DNA from: Candidatus Flexicrinis proximus
Lineage (GTDB): Bacteria > Chloroflexota > Anaerolineae > Aggregatilineales > Phototrophicaceae
Assembly (NCBI GenBank): GCA_016712885.1
Contig: JADJQF010000004.1
Location: forward strand, 620,001 to 684,000
DNA length: 64,000 bases
Reading direction: 5' to 3'
The notes under the pieces are model-generated. The model saw only the letters and a program-made list of their open reading frames with translations, had not been told where the DNA came from and ran no database searches. Made by a program: the position numbers and the translations under genes. This document shows positions 36,412-45,628 of this stretch, in pieces (position 1 is the first letter of the stretch; every line of letters starts with the position of its first letter).

Positions 36412-37046
36412 TTATTCTACACGACCGCGCCGCGCCAGCCTTATGCCGAACATCACTGCAATGTCGTGATTAAGGAAATATTGGTCGTTATAGCCGCAGA
36501 AGGTTAGCCCGAGCTGCCCTGCCAGCGTCATCATCGGCACGTGTTTGGTCGGGATCGCGACCAGCATCCGGTGCGCGCCCTGCTCCCGTGCCCACTGCCT
36601 CACGCCATCCAGTAGCCGCGTCGCCACCCTGTTCCGCCGGTATTCCGGCGTCACTGCCACGTCGTCCACCCACACCACTTCCTGCGTCTCGTCATATCGC
36701 GCCACTACGTATCCGATCACCGGCGGTTTCGGCGGCGGCGCGGCCATGATCACGTTGTCCTCGATCTCTGCCGGCGGTAGCGGCGGTGGTTCCGGCTCGT
36801 ATCTGCGCGCCACGACCCACAGCCGTCCCGCGTCAGGATCGTCGACCAGCCGGCGCCTGTCCGCTGTATGTGTCAGGTCCACCGGCCGCGGCAGGTATTC
36901 CTGCTTGAACGCGACAGCCACCGCGCCAAAGTCGTTCTGCTGGATCGTCATCTGCCCACACGGTCGGTTTCCGTCGTGTGATCCATCCGGTAGCACGGTT
37001 CGATGTCGCCGTATGTGCCGGGGTGAAAGGTGATTTCGAGAGTCAT
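36412..37046 (-). pseudogene. GNAT-family N-acetyltransferase, frameshifted near the N-terminus
   Basis: The main part (from 36951) encodes a GNAT fold: GYVVARYDETQEVVWVDDVA, then VTPEYRRNRVATRLLDGVRQ (acetyl-CoA loop) and MLVAIPTKHVPMM. A short frame from ATG 37046 encodes TLEITFHPGTYGDIEPCYRM and DHTTETDRV, then stops at 36948 with an ATGA overlap. One added base after CGTGTG near 36957 would give DRVWQMTIQQ and join both parts into ~210 residues, which fits the N-terminus of this family. Alternatively the two are coupled separate ORFs, but the short piece alone has no sense. Substrate unknown. Confidence 0.7.
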
Positions 37047-37060
37047 GCTGTTCTCCCCAT

Positions 37061-37170
37061 CTCCTGCGGTTTTGCGGCGCTCATGCCACAAAAACACAGA
37101 TGAGGGGTCGAGGGGCGCAAGTCCCTCGCAGTGGTGTGGAGGCAGCGCCTCCACAAACTAAAGTACATAA
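37061..37170 (+). repeat. dispersed multi-hairpin element, copy 4 (left end missing)
   Basis: Retains a degenerate third hairpin (TGCGGTTTTGCGGCG / CGCCACAAA-like), CGAGGGGCGCAAGTCCCTCG, TGTGGAGGCAGCGCCTCCACA and the right end AAACTAAAGTACATAA. Lies upstream of the broken GNAT gene. Confidence 0.85.
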
Positions 37171-37200
37171 CAGCCTCTGGAGGGTGAGGGTGCTCGCGGC

Positions 37201-37983
37201 TCATGACAGATAAGCGTCGCCGAACGTGCCGCGCAGGTAGATCTCCACCCGTGGCGAGGCGTCGTCCGCCTTGATCGCCTGATACACGCCGGGTTCAATC
37301 TGGCTGTAGCGGGTCTCGTTTACGCGGACGCGGAACAGCCGCGTCGGGCTGACATACACCCGCGCCGCCTGCCCCTCCGGCACAATCACATGGATGTCCC
37401 CGGCGCCGGAACGCACCTTGACCGGCTCGAAAGCCTCCGCCGGGCATACCACCCGCACGTCCCCGATCCCGGTCGCGATCGTCGCGCCCTGGATCACCAG
37501 CCCCCCTAGATCGGCGTTAACCTGACCGAGTGAGGTCGAGATCAGCACTTCCCACGGCAGGTCTTCCGCCAGCCTTAGCTGCCAGTCAGAGAACGCTAGC
37601 CACGGCGTCCTGCTCCGCAAGAACTGCAGGTGAGCATGTGTGTCTTCAACGTCCAGCGATGGCCGGCTTGAACGAGAGAACTGACCTTCAACCAGCCGGC
37701 CCTCCCGCGCGTCCCCGCCCAGGATCACGTCCACTTCCCCGGCGCTGACTTCCAGCGTTGCGCTCTGCACGCTGCCGCGCGTAATGCCGAACGTCCGCGC
37801 CGCCCGTGTCCCCAGGTCTCCGCGAATCAAAATCCATGCCCCAAGTGCGACCAGCACAAGGGGCAGGAGTGTGCTGACTCGGAAGCCTCCGAGCAGCAGG
37901 AAGTTCTCTAGCAGGAGCGCAACGCCCAGCCCCGCCGCCAGCAGCGGGAGCAGGATCGGGCCGCGCGCGTCCTTCGCTTGCAC
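37201..37983 (-). CDS. LiaF-like membrane protein (DUF5668/LiaF C-terminal type)
   Basis: A 260-residue protein with two N-terminal membrane helices (GPILLPLLAAGLGVALLLENF, LLPLVLVALGAWILI). A beta-helix-like soluble part follows (ATLEVSAGEVDVILGG, VRVVCPAEAFEPVKV, RSGAGDIHVIVPEG), as in LiaF/VraT-like envelope-stress proteins. It starts four bases after the stop of the sigma-factor gene on the same strand, so the two are probably co-transcribed. Likely linked to envelope sensing; no response regulator is adjacent. Confidence 0.7.
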   Translation of the reverse strand: MQAKDARGPILLPLLAAGLGVALLLENFLLLGGFRVSTLLPLVLVALGAWILIRGDLGTRAARTFGITRGSVQSATLEVSAGEVDVILGGDAREGRLVEGQFSRSSRPSLDVEDTHAHLQFLRSRTPWLAFSDWQLRLAEDLPWEVLISTSLGQVNADLGGLVIQGATIATGIGDVRVVCPAEAFEPVKVRSGAGDIHVIVPEGQAARVYVSPTRLFRVRVNETRYSQIEPGVYQAIKADDASPRVEIYLRGTFGDAYLS

Positions 37984-37986
37984 GGG

Positions 37987-39255
37987 CTATTCCCCGTACA
38001 GGTAGTCACGCAGGATAATGTGGGCGCTCGACTGGCGCAGGCGGTTGAGCGCCTGGGCTTCGAGCTGGCGGACCCGCTCGCGCGTCACGCCGATGGTCTG
38101 CCCGACTTCTTCGAGCGTGTAGACCCGTCCGTCTTCCAACCCGTAGCGCAGGCGCAGGATTTGCGCCTCGCGGCTCGGCAGGCGGTTCAGCGCGCCCTGA
38201 AGCTGTTCGTGCAGCAGGTGTGTCGCCACTTCCTCCGCCGGGGCGGGGGTGCTGGTGTCCTCGACGAAATCGCCGAATGTGCTGTCGCCTTCTTCGTCGA
38301 TCGGCGTCTCAAGGCTCACCGGCCGCCGGCTGATTTCCAGCAGATGTTCGACCTTGTCCGGTGTCGTTTCCATGCCAATGGCCAGTTCGTCGATATTCGG
38401 CTCGCGCCCCAGTTCCTGCAGCAGTTGCAGTTGAACGCGCCGCATCCGGTTTAGCTGGTCGCCCATGTGCACCGGGACGCGGATAGTACGGCCCTGATCG
38501 GCCACCGCGCGGCTTACCGCTTGGCGAATCCACCAGGTTGCATACGTACTGAACTTGTGTCCTCGCCGGTACTCGAACTTGTTGGTCGCGCGGATCAGAC
38601 CGATGTTGCCTTCCTGAATCAGATCCAGAAAATGCACGCCGCGGCCGATGTACTTCTTCGCCACGCTGATCACCAGGCGCGCATTCGCACGCACCAGATG
38701 TTCCTGCGCGTCTTCCGCGTCCAGCACGTAATCCTTCAGCGTGTAGACGTCGTCCGGCGACAGGCGTTCGCCCATCTCGTCCAGCTTCTGCTGCGCCAAC
38801 AGCCCGCGCTCCATCCGCTTCGCCAGTTCGACTTCCATCTCCGCCGTCAGCAACGGAACGCGTCCCGCTTCCTTCAGGTACAGGCCGACCACATCGTCGG
38901 TGTCCAGCGCTTGTTGATACCCGGCGTCGTCGATCAGCTCGGTTTCCCACGCGTACGGATTTGCGCCTTCTGCGGCAATTCCTAGATCGAGGCTTTCCAG
39001 ATCCGGATCGAATTCAGCAAGCATCTCACTCTCCACCAAATCATCGGGGCTGGGCGAGTGCTGGGCTACGTCTATGCCTTCTTCCATTAGACTGCCCATC
39101 AGGTCGTCCAGAAGTGCGACGTCGTTCTCGGCATGCGGCATCAACGCGAGGATATCATCATACGAGATGCCGCCTTCGCGCTTGGCTTTTTCCACAAGTT
39201 GCTTGTGGAGTTCGTTTGTGGGTTTCACTTCTGTGATTGCGATCATTGTTGTCAT
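37987..39255 (-). CDS. rpoD: principal RNA polymerase sigma factor (RpoD/SigA)
   Basis: A 422-residue sigma-70. Region 1.2 VGLYLKEAGRVPLLTAEMEV, region 2 LVRANARLVISVAKKYIGRG, GHKFSTYATWWIRQAVSRAV and TIRVPVHM. Region 3 and region 4 follow: LPSREAQILRLRYGLEDGRV, then TLEEVGQTIGVTRERVRQLE. An N-terminal 1.1-like region is present (KREGGISYDDILALMP). It fits the housekeeping group, though a group-2 paralogue is possible. Start at ATG 39255 or 39246. A TTGACA promoter lies ~150 bases upstream. Confidence 0.93.
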   Translation of the reverse strand: MTTMIAITEVKPTNELHKQLVEKAKREGGISYDDILALMPHAENDVALLDDLMGSLMEEGIDVAQHSPSPDDLVESEMLAEFDPDLESLDLGIAAEGANPYAWETELIDDAGYQQALDTDDVVGLYLKEAGRVPLLTAEMEVELAKRMERGLLAQQKLDEMGERLSPDDVYTLKDYVLDAEDAQEHLVRANARLVISVAKKYIGRGVHFLDLIQEGNIGLIRATNKFEYRRGHKFSTYATWWIRQAVSRAVADQGRTIRVPVHMGDQLNRMRRVQLQLLQELGREPNIDELAIGMETTPDKVEHLLEISRRPVSLETPIDEEGDSTFGDFVEDTSTPAPAEEVATHLLHEQLQGALNRLPSREAQILRLRYGLEDGRVYTLEEVGQTIGVTRERVRQLEAQALNRLRQSSAHIILRDYLYGE

Positions 39256-39285
39256 ACGTGCGTAAAGCCTTGCGAGCGTTGGCAA

Positions 39286-39569
39286 GCAAGGCGCTGACCC
39301 TCGTTTGTACTAGGGGAAGGGCGGACGGCTACGCTTGTTCCCAGACCGTAGGCAAATAATCCCCGTCGAGTGTTGACAGGGATTTAACCGTCTATGTGAC
39401 CTCTATAAAGTATCGCGGGGTACGAATCTTGTCAAGCATACCGCATTAAGGAATTGCGCCATACCCCCCGCAAAACTTATCCAGTTCTCACCCTGCCGAA
39501 GGGAAGTCGTAGAGATCACTTTAAGCGAAGTTTATCCATTTTCGCTTGTTGTTATCCCCCAACCATCAT
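39286..39569. other. intergenic region upstream of rpoD
   Basis: Contains the probable rpoD promoter (39407-39435). The rest, toward the Gld-type operon end, shows no gene or clear hairpin. Confidence 0.4.
39407..39435 (-). promoter_or_regulatory. probable rpoD promoter
   Basis: On the minus strand TTGACA (39435-39430) is followed after 17 bases by TACTTT (39412-39407), with TATAGA slightly downstream. Untranslated leader about 145 bases. Confidence 0.5.
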
Positions 39570-41015
39570 CTACTGTCGGTTGCGCACCCACCATATTCCC
39601 AACCCCAGCAGCAGCGCGCCGCCGGGCATCAGAATCACGGTAATCAGCGCAATCAGGTCCAATTGCTGCGTACTCAGGAAGATCGTGGGCAGATTGGTCG
39701 TCCGGCCTTGCGGCGCAAAACTCAACTGCTCACCGAATCCCGTCAGCCACGCGATTCCGTCTGTAAATAAGATGCTGTTACCCACCGGGCTGCTTACTAG
39801 TCCGTTGGAAGACCAGTCCACATCACCCACCAGCAGGATTCGTGCGCCAGTCGTTTCGTCGTTGGCCCACGCCGCCACGTTTAGCGGCCCGGTCACGTCC
39901 TCGGTCACCGCGTAGGAATAATCGTTCGACCGCAGCAGGTCTTCGAAATTAGTTTCCCCGTAACTCGTCTCGCTCGTCGCGATCACCATGCCGTTATTAA
40001 CCGGCGGTGATGGGTCGATCTCGATTGCCCGCGCAATCCTGAACAGCGTCCGCGAATCCGGATTGTTGACATCGTTCAGCCGCCCCGTGATGCTCGACCC
40101 GTCCGATGTCGCGTAACTCAGCAGGTCAAGCTCCGTGCCGGCGTTGGAGACCGCGTCGATAGCGATCGCGTCCAGCATCCTGATGCCGTAGTTCTCCCAC
40201 AGGAAATCGTTGAATGGGTCGTCCTCGCTCAGGAACGGCGCCTCGCTGAAGTCCGCGTCGGCCATGATCAGCATCGCCCCGCCGCCCTTGAGATAGCGGT
40301 CAATCACGCCGATCGCCGCCGGCGAGATCTGTTCCCGCATCCGCGTCAGCACCACCGCCGTGATCTCTTGGGGGATGTTCTCGCCGCGCGCTGCGATCCC
40401 CGCCAGGTCCAGCGAACTCCACGCGATCCCGTTTGCGCTCAGCCCGTTGAACAGCCCCGAAAAACCGCGGTCGGTCGTGTCGTACGGGCTGACGTCGCTG
40501 AAGGTGCTGTCGAACGCCACGCTGAACTTGTTAATCTCCAGTAGTCGCACAATCGCACTCGTCAGGTTTCTCTCCTGATTATTCTCTGGCACCACCCGCG
40601 TGACGGTCGAGAAGTCCACCTCGCCGTTCGCCGTCATATACGAGATGAATAGCTCGCCGTCGACCTGAAGCTGAAACTGCTCCGCCAGCACCGGCTCGTC
40701 GTTCGGGTTATAGAATACGCCGGTGATCAGTCCGTCTGTCGCCGACTCATACAGCCGCACAATCGAGGCGTCCAGTTCGCGCACCCGCAGCACGTCCGTA
40801 CTGTAAAATCCAGTGATCCGCATCGGCTGCTCGACCTGCGCCAGGATATCCAGCGTCTCCCGCGACAGCGTGTACTGCTGCGCCTGAGTCATATCCAGTG
40901 TGATTACCGCGTCCGCCGCCCGCTGGTAGACAAATGCCACCAGCAGCAGCAGCACCCCGGTCAGGATGATTGTGACGATCCAATGCCGCAGTCCGCGTGC
41001 CCGGTAAGTGATCAT
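39570..41015 (-). CDS. Gld-type ABC transporter auxiliary protein (GldG/DUF4350-like)
   Basis: A 481-residue protein with one N-terminal helix (HWIVTIILTGVLLLLVAFVY) and one C-terminal helix (LIALITVILMPGGALLLGLG), between which lies an extracytoplasmic domain. TLDMTQAQQYTLSRETLDIL and MRITGFYSTD match ABC_transp_aux/GldG proteins. The ATG overlaps the permease stop by one base (TGATG). The frame is open further upstream, but that part is only the shadow of the permease gene. Accessory subunit of the exporter encoded just upstream; gliding is not implied. Confidence 0.85.
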   Translation of the reverse strand: MITYRARGLRHWIVTIILTGVLLLLVAFVYQRAADAVITLDMTQAQQYTLSRETLDILAQVEQPMRITGFYSTDVLRVRELDASIVRLYESATDGLITGVFYNPNDEPVLAEQFQLQVDGELFISYMTANGEVDFSTVTRVVPENNQERNLTSAIVRLLEINKFSVAFDSTFSDVSPYDTTDRGFSGLFNGLSANGIAWSSLDLAGIAARGENIPQEITAVVLTRMREQISPAAIGVIDRYLKGGGAMLIMADADFSEAPFLSEDDPFNDFLWENYGIRMLDAIAIDAVSNAGTELDLLSYATSDGSSITGRLNDVNNPDSRTLFRIARAIEIDPSPPVNNGMVIATSETSYGETNFEDLLRSNDYSYAVTEDVTGPLNVAAWANDETTGARILLVGDVDWSSNGLVSSPVGNSILFTDGIAWLTGFGEQLSFAPQGRTTNLPTIFLSTQQLDLIALITVILMPGGALLLGLGIWWVRNRQ

Positions 41016-41740
41016 CAGCGCAGCCGCCGTCCTTCCACCACCCGCAGCGTAATGAACAGCGCGACGGTGATAAATCCGGCGAAATACACGATGTCCTCGA
41101 ACCGCACCAGCCCCAGCGCGAACGATCCCGTATAGTGCCCCGGCAGCGACACCGTCCGCAGGATCAGCGCCACATCCAGGCTGGCGACGATCTGTCCGGC
41201 GAAATCGCCCAGATACAGCAGCAGCAGCGCGGCTACGCTCAGGAACGCCGCCACCACCTGGCTGTCCGTCAGCGCCGAGCAGACCAGCCCGACCGCCAGC
41301 GTTGCCCCGCCGTACAGCCAGATCCCGATATACGCGCTGATCCCGACCCCGATGTCTGGCGCCGTCGAATTCGCCAGGATGATCTGGTAGCTCAGCGTCA
41401 ATCCCAGCAGCAGCGAATAGAACGCCCACGCGCTCAGGAACTTCCCGATTACGAACGCCGCTTCTGTCACCGGCGATGTCAGCAGCAGTTCCAGCGTGCC
41501 TTCCCGCGCTTCTTCAGCGATCAGCCGCATCGTCAGTACAGGCCCGAAGAAGATCAGGAAGAACGACAGCGCGTTCGGCACTATCGCCGGGTTCACCGGC
41601 TCGACCGTGACCGATGTCGTCAGGTTGGTGTTGAACACCAGCGCCGTCACCAGCAGGAATGCCGCCACGATCGTATAGGCGATAGGGGAGGTGAAATAGG
41701 CCCCAAGCTCGCGCCGGAAGACCACACCCAGGCCGCTCAT
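41015..41740 (-). CDS. Gld-type ABC transporter permease (ABC-2 family)
   Basis: A 241-residue, six-helix ABC-2 permease like GldF/NosY. FRRELGAYFTSPIAYTIVAA is the conserved start; RLIAEEAREGTLELLLTSPV is the ABC-2 cytoplasmic coupling motif. Overlaps the ATPase stop by four bases. Works with the ATPase upstream and the auxiliary protein downstream; substrate unknown. Confidence 0.9.
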   Translation of the reverse strand: MSGLGVVFRRELGAYFTSPIAYTIVAAFLLVTALVFNTNLTTSVTVEPVNPAIVPNALSFFLIFFGPVLTMRLIAEEAREGTLELLLTSPVTEAAFVIGKFLSAWAFYSLLLGLTLSYQIILANSTAPDIGVGISAYIGIWLYGGATLAVGLVCSALTDSQVVAAFLSVAALLLLYLGDFAGQIVASLDVALILRTVSLPGHYTGSFALGLVRFEDIVYFAGFITVALFITLRVVEGRRLR

Positions 41741-42660
41741 TCCGCTTTCCCCTTTGCCACCAGGTTCAGGAAGATGTCTTCCAGCGTCTGGGTGAGTGGT
41801 CTCAGTTCCACGATCAGCCCGCCCGATGCAGCGATCTTCGCCGCCACATGCGGCCGTGCGTCGACGTTCGGTTTCCCCCGCACGATAAATCCGCTGCCGT
41901 CTTTTTCGACTTTTGAGACTCCGGTCGCCGCCTGCAGCGCCTTGAGCGCCGCTTCCGCGTTCATCTTACTGACTTCGACGTACAGCCGGTCCCCGGCATA
42001 CAGCGTCTGCCGCAGTTCTTCCGGTGTCCCGCTGGCCGCGATCTTCCCCTGGTTCAGGATGATCACGCGGTCACAAACCTGTTCCGCTTCGGTCAGAATG
42101 TGTGTGCTGAATAAAACCGTGTGGCTCTCGCGCAGGTCGCGCACGGCCTGCCGCACGTCGATCACCTGCTGCGGGTCGATCCCGATCGTCGGCTCGTCCA
42201 GGATCACGACCTGTGGGTTGTGGACCAGCGCCTGCGCTAACCCCAGCCGCTGCCGCATCCCTTTCGACAGGCTCCGCACCAGCGTCTTGCGCCGCTCCCA
42301 CAGGTTCATACGCTCAAGCGCGCCCTCTGCGGCCCGCTTCGCCTGTTTGACGCCGCGCATTTCCGCCCAGAATGTCACATACCCGAGTACCGTCATATCG
42401 GGGTAGAGGGGAACCCGCTCCGGCAGGTAGCCAACCGCGCCGCGCGCCTGCATCGACTGGCTCACCACGTCGAACCCCGCGATCAGGGCTCTCCCCGATG
42501 TCGGCGGCATGAAGCCCGTCAGGATGCGCATCGTAGTCGTCTTGCCCGCGCCGTTTGGCCCGAGCAGCCCGACGATCTCCCCCGGCCGTGCCTCGAAGCT
42601 GATGCCATCGAGTGCCGTATGGTGGCCGTAGTTTCGACACAGGTTTTCGACCTGAATCAT
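41737..42660 (-). CDS. Gld-type ABC transporter ATP-binding protein
   Basis: A 307-residue ABC ATPase. Walker A GLLGPNGAGKTTTMR, Q-loop region GYLPERVPLYPDM, signature LSKGMRQRLGLAQALVHNP, Walker B VVILDEPTIGIDP, H-loop LFSTHILTEAEQ, and a ~80-residue C-terminal extension typical of GldA/CcmA-like proteins. First gene of the exporter operon, divergent from carA. Confidence 0.93.
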   Translation of the reverse strand: MIQVENLCRNYGHHTALDGISFEARPGEIVGLLGPNGAGKTTTMRILTGFMPPTSGRALIAGFDVVSQSMQARGAVGYLPERVPLYPDMTVLGYVTFWAEMRGVKQAKRAAEGALERMNLWERRKTLVRSLSKGMRQRLGLAQALVHNPQVVILDEPTIGIDPQQVIDVRQAVRDLRESHTVLFSTHILTEAEQVCDRVIILNQGKIAASGTPEELRQTLYAGDRLYVEVSKMNAEAALKALQAATGVSKVEKDGSGFIVRGKPNVDARPHVAAKIAASGGLIVELRPLTQTLEDIFLNLVAKGKAE

Positions 42661-42785
42661 TCGCGCGTCTCTTGTTATACTGTTGCACGCATACTAAACC
42701 CGCCGCGCGCATCAGTCAATGCGGCGACAGGCACAGACGCAAATCGTGAACGACCCGTAACAATTGAGCGATAGGAGTCCGCCGA

Positions 42786-43922
42786 ATGCAGGGTTTGCTG
42801 GCGTTAGAGGATGGCAGCCTGTTCCCCGGGGTTGGTTTTGGCGCGCAAGGCGTCCAGACTGGCGAAGCCGTCTTTAACACCTCGATGACGGGCTACCAGG
42901 AAATTCTGACCGACCCGTCATATCACCGTCAGATTATCACTATGACCGTCCCTCACGTCGGCAATACCGGCGTGAATCTCGAAGACATCGAATCCGAGAA
43001 AGTCTGGGTTTCCGGTTTTGTCGTCCGCTCACTGAGTCCCGTTGTCAGCAACTGGCGCGAGCGCGGCACGCTCGATGCCTTCCTGCGCGACCAGGGCGTC
43101 ATCGGCCTGTCCGAAGTCTCGACGCGCTCGCTCGTCCGTCATATCCGTGAAAAAGGCGTCATGCGTGCCGCCATCGCCCACGGCGAAGCCGCCCACGATC
43201 CGCAGGCGCTCGTCGCGCTTGCCCGTGCCTCGCTCGATATGTCCGGCGCGAATCTCGTCGATGAAGTCACCTGCGCCGAGCCTTATAACTGGACCGAGCG
43301 CAGCAGCGGCAGCTGGTACGCCTCGCAGCATCACGCCTCGCCTTCCGGCCCGCTGGTCGTCGCCTACGATCTCGGCATCAAGCACAATATCTTGCGCATG
43401 TTGACCGACCGCGGTCTGCGGGTGCAGGTCGTCCCGGCCCAGACCAGTGCTTCCGAAGTCCTCGCGCTCAACCCGTCCGGTATCTTCCTTTCCAACGGCC
43501 CCGGCGACCCCGCTGCCGTCGATTATGCCATTGACAATGTCCGCGGCCTGCTCGGCAAGGTCCCCGTCTTCGGTATCTGCCTGGGACATCAGATCCTCGG
43601 CCTTGCCCTCGGCGGCCGCACCGAAAAGATGCGCTTTGGTCATCGCGGCGGCAATCAGCCGGTCAAGAATCTCCTTAACGGCGTCGTGGAAATCAGCGCC
43701 CATAACCACGGTTTCGCCGTCGTCGCCGACAGTGACCTCGGCGGCGCGGAGATCACCCACGTCAACCTCAACGACAATTCTGTCGAAGGCCTGCGTCATA
43801 CTGGTCTCGGCGCCTTTAGTGTCCAGTATCACCCGGAAAGTTCACCCGGCCCGCACGATTCGCTCTACCTGTTTGACCAGTTTGTCGACGCGGTGCAGGC
43901 CGACGCCGCTGAAAAGGCCTGA
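42786..43922 (+). CDS. carA: carbamoyl-phosphate synthase small subunit
   Basis: The 378-residue glutaminase subunit supplies ammonia to CarB for pyrimidine and arginine synthesis. N-terminal GFGAQGVQTGEAVFNTSMTG and the class I amidotransferase half are both present: SNGPGDP, the nucleophile Cys in FGICLGHQILGLAL, and the His/Glu pair in VQYHPESSPGP. ATG at 42786 follows AGGAG. carB is not in the window; a dispersed repeat follows the gene, so the usual carAB pair is split. Confidence 0.95.
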   Translation: MQGLLALEDGSLFPGVGFGAQGVQTGEAVFNTSMTGYQEILTDPSYHRQIITMTVPHVGNTGVNLEDIESEKVWVSGFVVRSLSPVVSNWRERGTLDAFLRDQGVIGLSEVSTRSLVRHIREKGVMRAAIAHGEAAHDPQALVALARASLDMSGANLVDEVTCAEPYNWTERSSGSWYASQHHASPSGPLVVAYDLGIKHNILRMLTDRGLRVQVVPAQTSASEVLALNPSGIFLSNGPGDPAAVDYAIDNVRGLLGKVPVFGICLGHQILGLALGGRTEKMRFGHRGGNQPVKNLLNGVVEISAHNHGFAVVADSDLGGAEITHVNLNDNSVEGLRHTGLGAFSVQYHPESSPGPHDSLYLFDQFVDAVQADAAEKA

Positions 43923-43946
43923 CTCTCGTGCCGTTTGCCAGAGCTT

Positions 43947-44118
43947 GTTATGCGCTTTCACTGGGGTTCCACCCCAGACCCCGGCAGGAGTTTGCACTCC
44001 TGCACCTCGCACTGCGATTTTGTGGTGCTCACGCCACAGAATCGCAGATGAGGGGTCGAGGGACTGGCGCCCCTCGTGGAGGTGTGGAGGCGCAGCCTCC
44101 ACAATCAAAGCGCATAAC
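43947..44118 (+). repeat. dispersed multi-hairpin element, copy 5 (complete, 12-bp terminal inverted repeats)
   Basis: GTTATGCGCTTT (43947-43958) and AAAGCGCATAAC (44107-44118) are perfect inverted ends. Inside are TGGGGTTCCACCCCA, GCAGGAGTTTGCACTCCTGC, the large palindrome around TGCGATTTTGTGG, CGAGGGACTGGCGCCCCTCG and TGTGGAGGCGCAGCCTCCACA. No clear target duplication was found. It lies 24 bases after carA and is the best copy for defining the element. Confidence 0.92.
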
Positions 44119-44246
44119 GGCCTTGAGGGTGCAGGAAAATAGGCGCGTCTTCAGCCGCACGCTGATGGCGCTTTATCCCGCCGGATTTCGTCGAGAACGT
44201 CTCGACTCGTGCCAAAAAGCCCCTTTAGTGGGCTTCGCACTTTTTA

Positions 44247-44269
44247 GCCGGGGCGCTTTAGCCCCCGGC
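44247..44269 (+). other. strong hairpin before a membrane glycosyltransferase gene
   Basis: GCCGGGGC (44247-44254) pairs with GCCCCCGGC (44261-44269), 11 bases before the ATG at 44280, with no T-run. The surrounding text AAAAAGCCCCTTTAGTGGGCTTCG is also hairpin-rich. It may hinder translation start or be a remnant of a repeat. Confidence 0.4.
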
Positions 44270-44279
44270 ATCTAGTCCC

Positions 44280-45593
44280 ATGCGTAAACACGCCCCCTTC
44301 CTTGCCATCCTCGCCGGCTATTTCCTCGTCGCCGGCCTGTTCGCGATTCGTGTCCCGGCCTGGCAGGCCCCCGACGAACCAGCACATTACAACGTGGTCC
44401 GCCAGATCGCGGAAAACGGCTGTTGTCCGGTCATCCAGTCCGGCGATTGGGACAGCGCTTTTCTCGACCAGCTCAAACAGCAGAAATTCGCCCCGGCGCT
44501 CCTCGGACAGATCACCGCCGTCGAATACGAAGACCATCAACCGCCGCTGTACTACCTGCTGCTGGCGCCGGTCTATTCCCTGTCCGGCGGCAGCCTGACC
44601 GCGCTGCGCCTCGCTTCGGTCGTTATCGGGGCAGGGGTGGTGCTCGCCGCTTATGCCGTCGCTCTCCGCGCCTTCCGCGGCAAATACGGTGTCGCGTATG
44701 CGGCGGCAGCGTTTGTAGCCTTCCTGCCGCAGCACGTCCACATCCTCGCCTCCGTCAATAACGACGCGCTGGCTCTGGCGCTTACCGGCGCGATCCTCTG
44801 GGCGTCCATCGACTACGCCGACGGCGGCAGAACGCCGGCCTGGGCGCTCGGCCTGCTGGTTGGCGCGGCGCTCCTGACCAAATCGACCGCCTACCTGATG
44901 GGCGGCGTCGCTTTCATCTCCATCCTGATCCGACCCCTTGTGCCAAACCCATCGGGTGCTGTTGTAGGGACGCCATATATGGCGACCGCCCGCCGGTTGG
45001 CCGCGTTTCTCGTCCCCGCATCAATCCTCGGCGCGCTCTGGTGGCTCCGCAATTTCACCGTCTATGGCTTCCCGGACTTCCTCGGACTGCGCGCACACGA
45101 CCTCGTCGTCGTCGGCCAGCTTCGCACCGCCGACTATATCGCCGACGTCGGACTCGCCCAATACGCCTCTAACGCGCTGCAAACGACTGTTACCAGCTTC
45201 TACGGCCAATTCGGCTGGATGGCCCTGCCGCTGCCGGTCTGGGCTTTAGGGGCGCTGCTGGCCGTCACCGTTGTAGGTCTGGCCTCGGCTGCTTTCAACC
45301 CCGCGCGAAAACTGGCCGCGCGCGGCACCTGGCGCGTTTTTGGCCTGACCGCCTTCCTTTCGGTTGCGATGCTCGTTTACTACAACACCAGCTTCGTCCA
45401 GTTTCAGGGGCGCTATGTCTATCCCCTGCTGATTCCGCTCGCCGTGACGGTCGCCCTCGGCCTCGACATTCTCCGCCATCGGCTGCCTTTTGTGCGTGCC
45501 CTCCCGTGGCTGAACGCCGCCGCTCTCAGTCTGGTCGCCGTGCTGGATGTCTGGCTGCTCTGGCGCGTCATCGTCCCTAACTTGACGCCGTAG
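44280..45593 (+). CDS. multi-pass glycosyltransferase-like membrane protein (PMT/DUF2142 type)
   Basis: A 437-residue protein with ten or more hydrophobic helices. VPAWQAPDEPAHYNVVRQIA holds the DE..H motif of lipid-linked-sugar transferases (first outer loop, PMT/ArnT/GT39 clan), followed by HQPPLYYLLLAPVY. The C-terminal half is shorter than in ArnT and has no large soluble domain. Probably transfers a sugar from a polyprenyl carrier at the cell surface; acceptor unknown. No ribosome site is clear, and a GC-rich hairpin lies directly upstream. Confidence 0.75.
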   Translation: MRKHAPFLAILAGYFLVAGLFAIRVPAWQAPDEPAHYNVVRQIAENGCCPVIQSGDWDSAFLDQLKQQKFAPALLGQITAVEYEDHQPPLYYLLLAPVYSLSGGSLTALRLASVVIGAGVVLAAYAVALRAFRGKYGVAYAAAAFVAFLPQHVHILASVNNDALALALTGAILWASIDYADGGRTPAWALGLLVGAALLTKSTAYLMGGVAFISILIRPLVPNPSGAVVGTPYMATARRLAAFLVPASILGALWWLRNFTVYGFPDFLGLRAHDLVVVGQLRTADYIADVGLAQYASNALQTTVTSFYGQFGWMALPLPVWALGALLAVTVVGLASAAFNPARKLAARGTWRVFGLTAFLSVAMLVYYNTSFVQFQGRYVYPLLIPLAVTVALGLDILRHRLPFVRALPWLNAAALSLVAVLDVWLLWRVIVPNLTP

Positions 45594-45628
45594 AACAATC
45601 GTGCTAACTTCTGCCTAACGGCAGAACA

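Noticed and set aside
39570..41429. 619-residue form of the Gld-type auxiliary protein
   Set aside because: The first ~138 residues are an Arg/Gly/Ala-rich shadow of the permease gene; the real ATG overlaps the permease stop at 41015.
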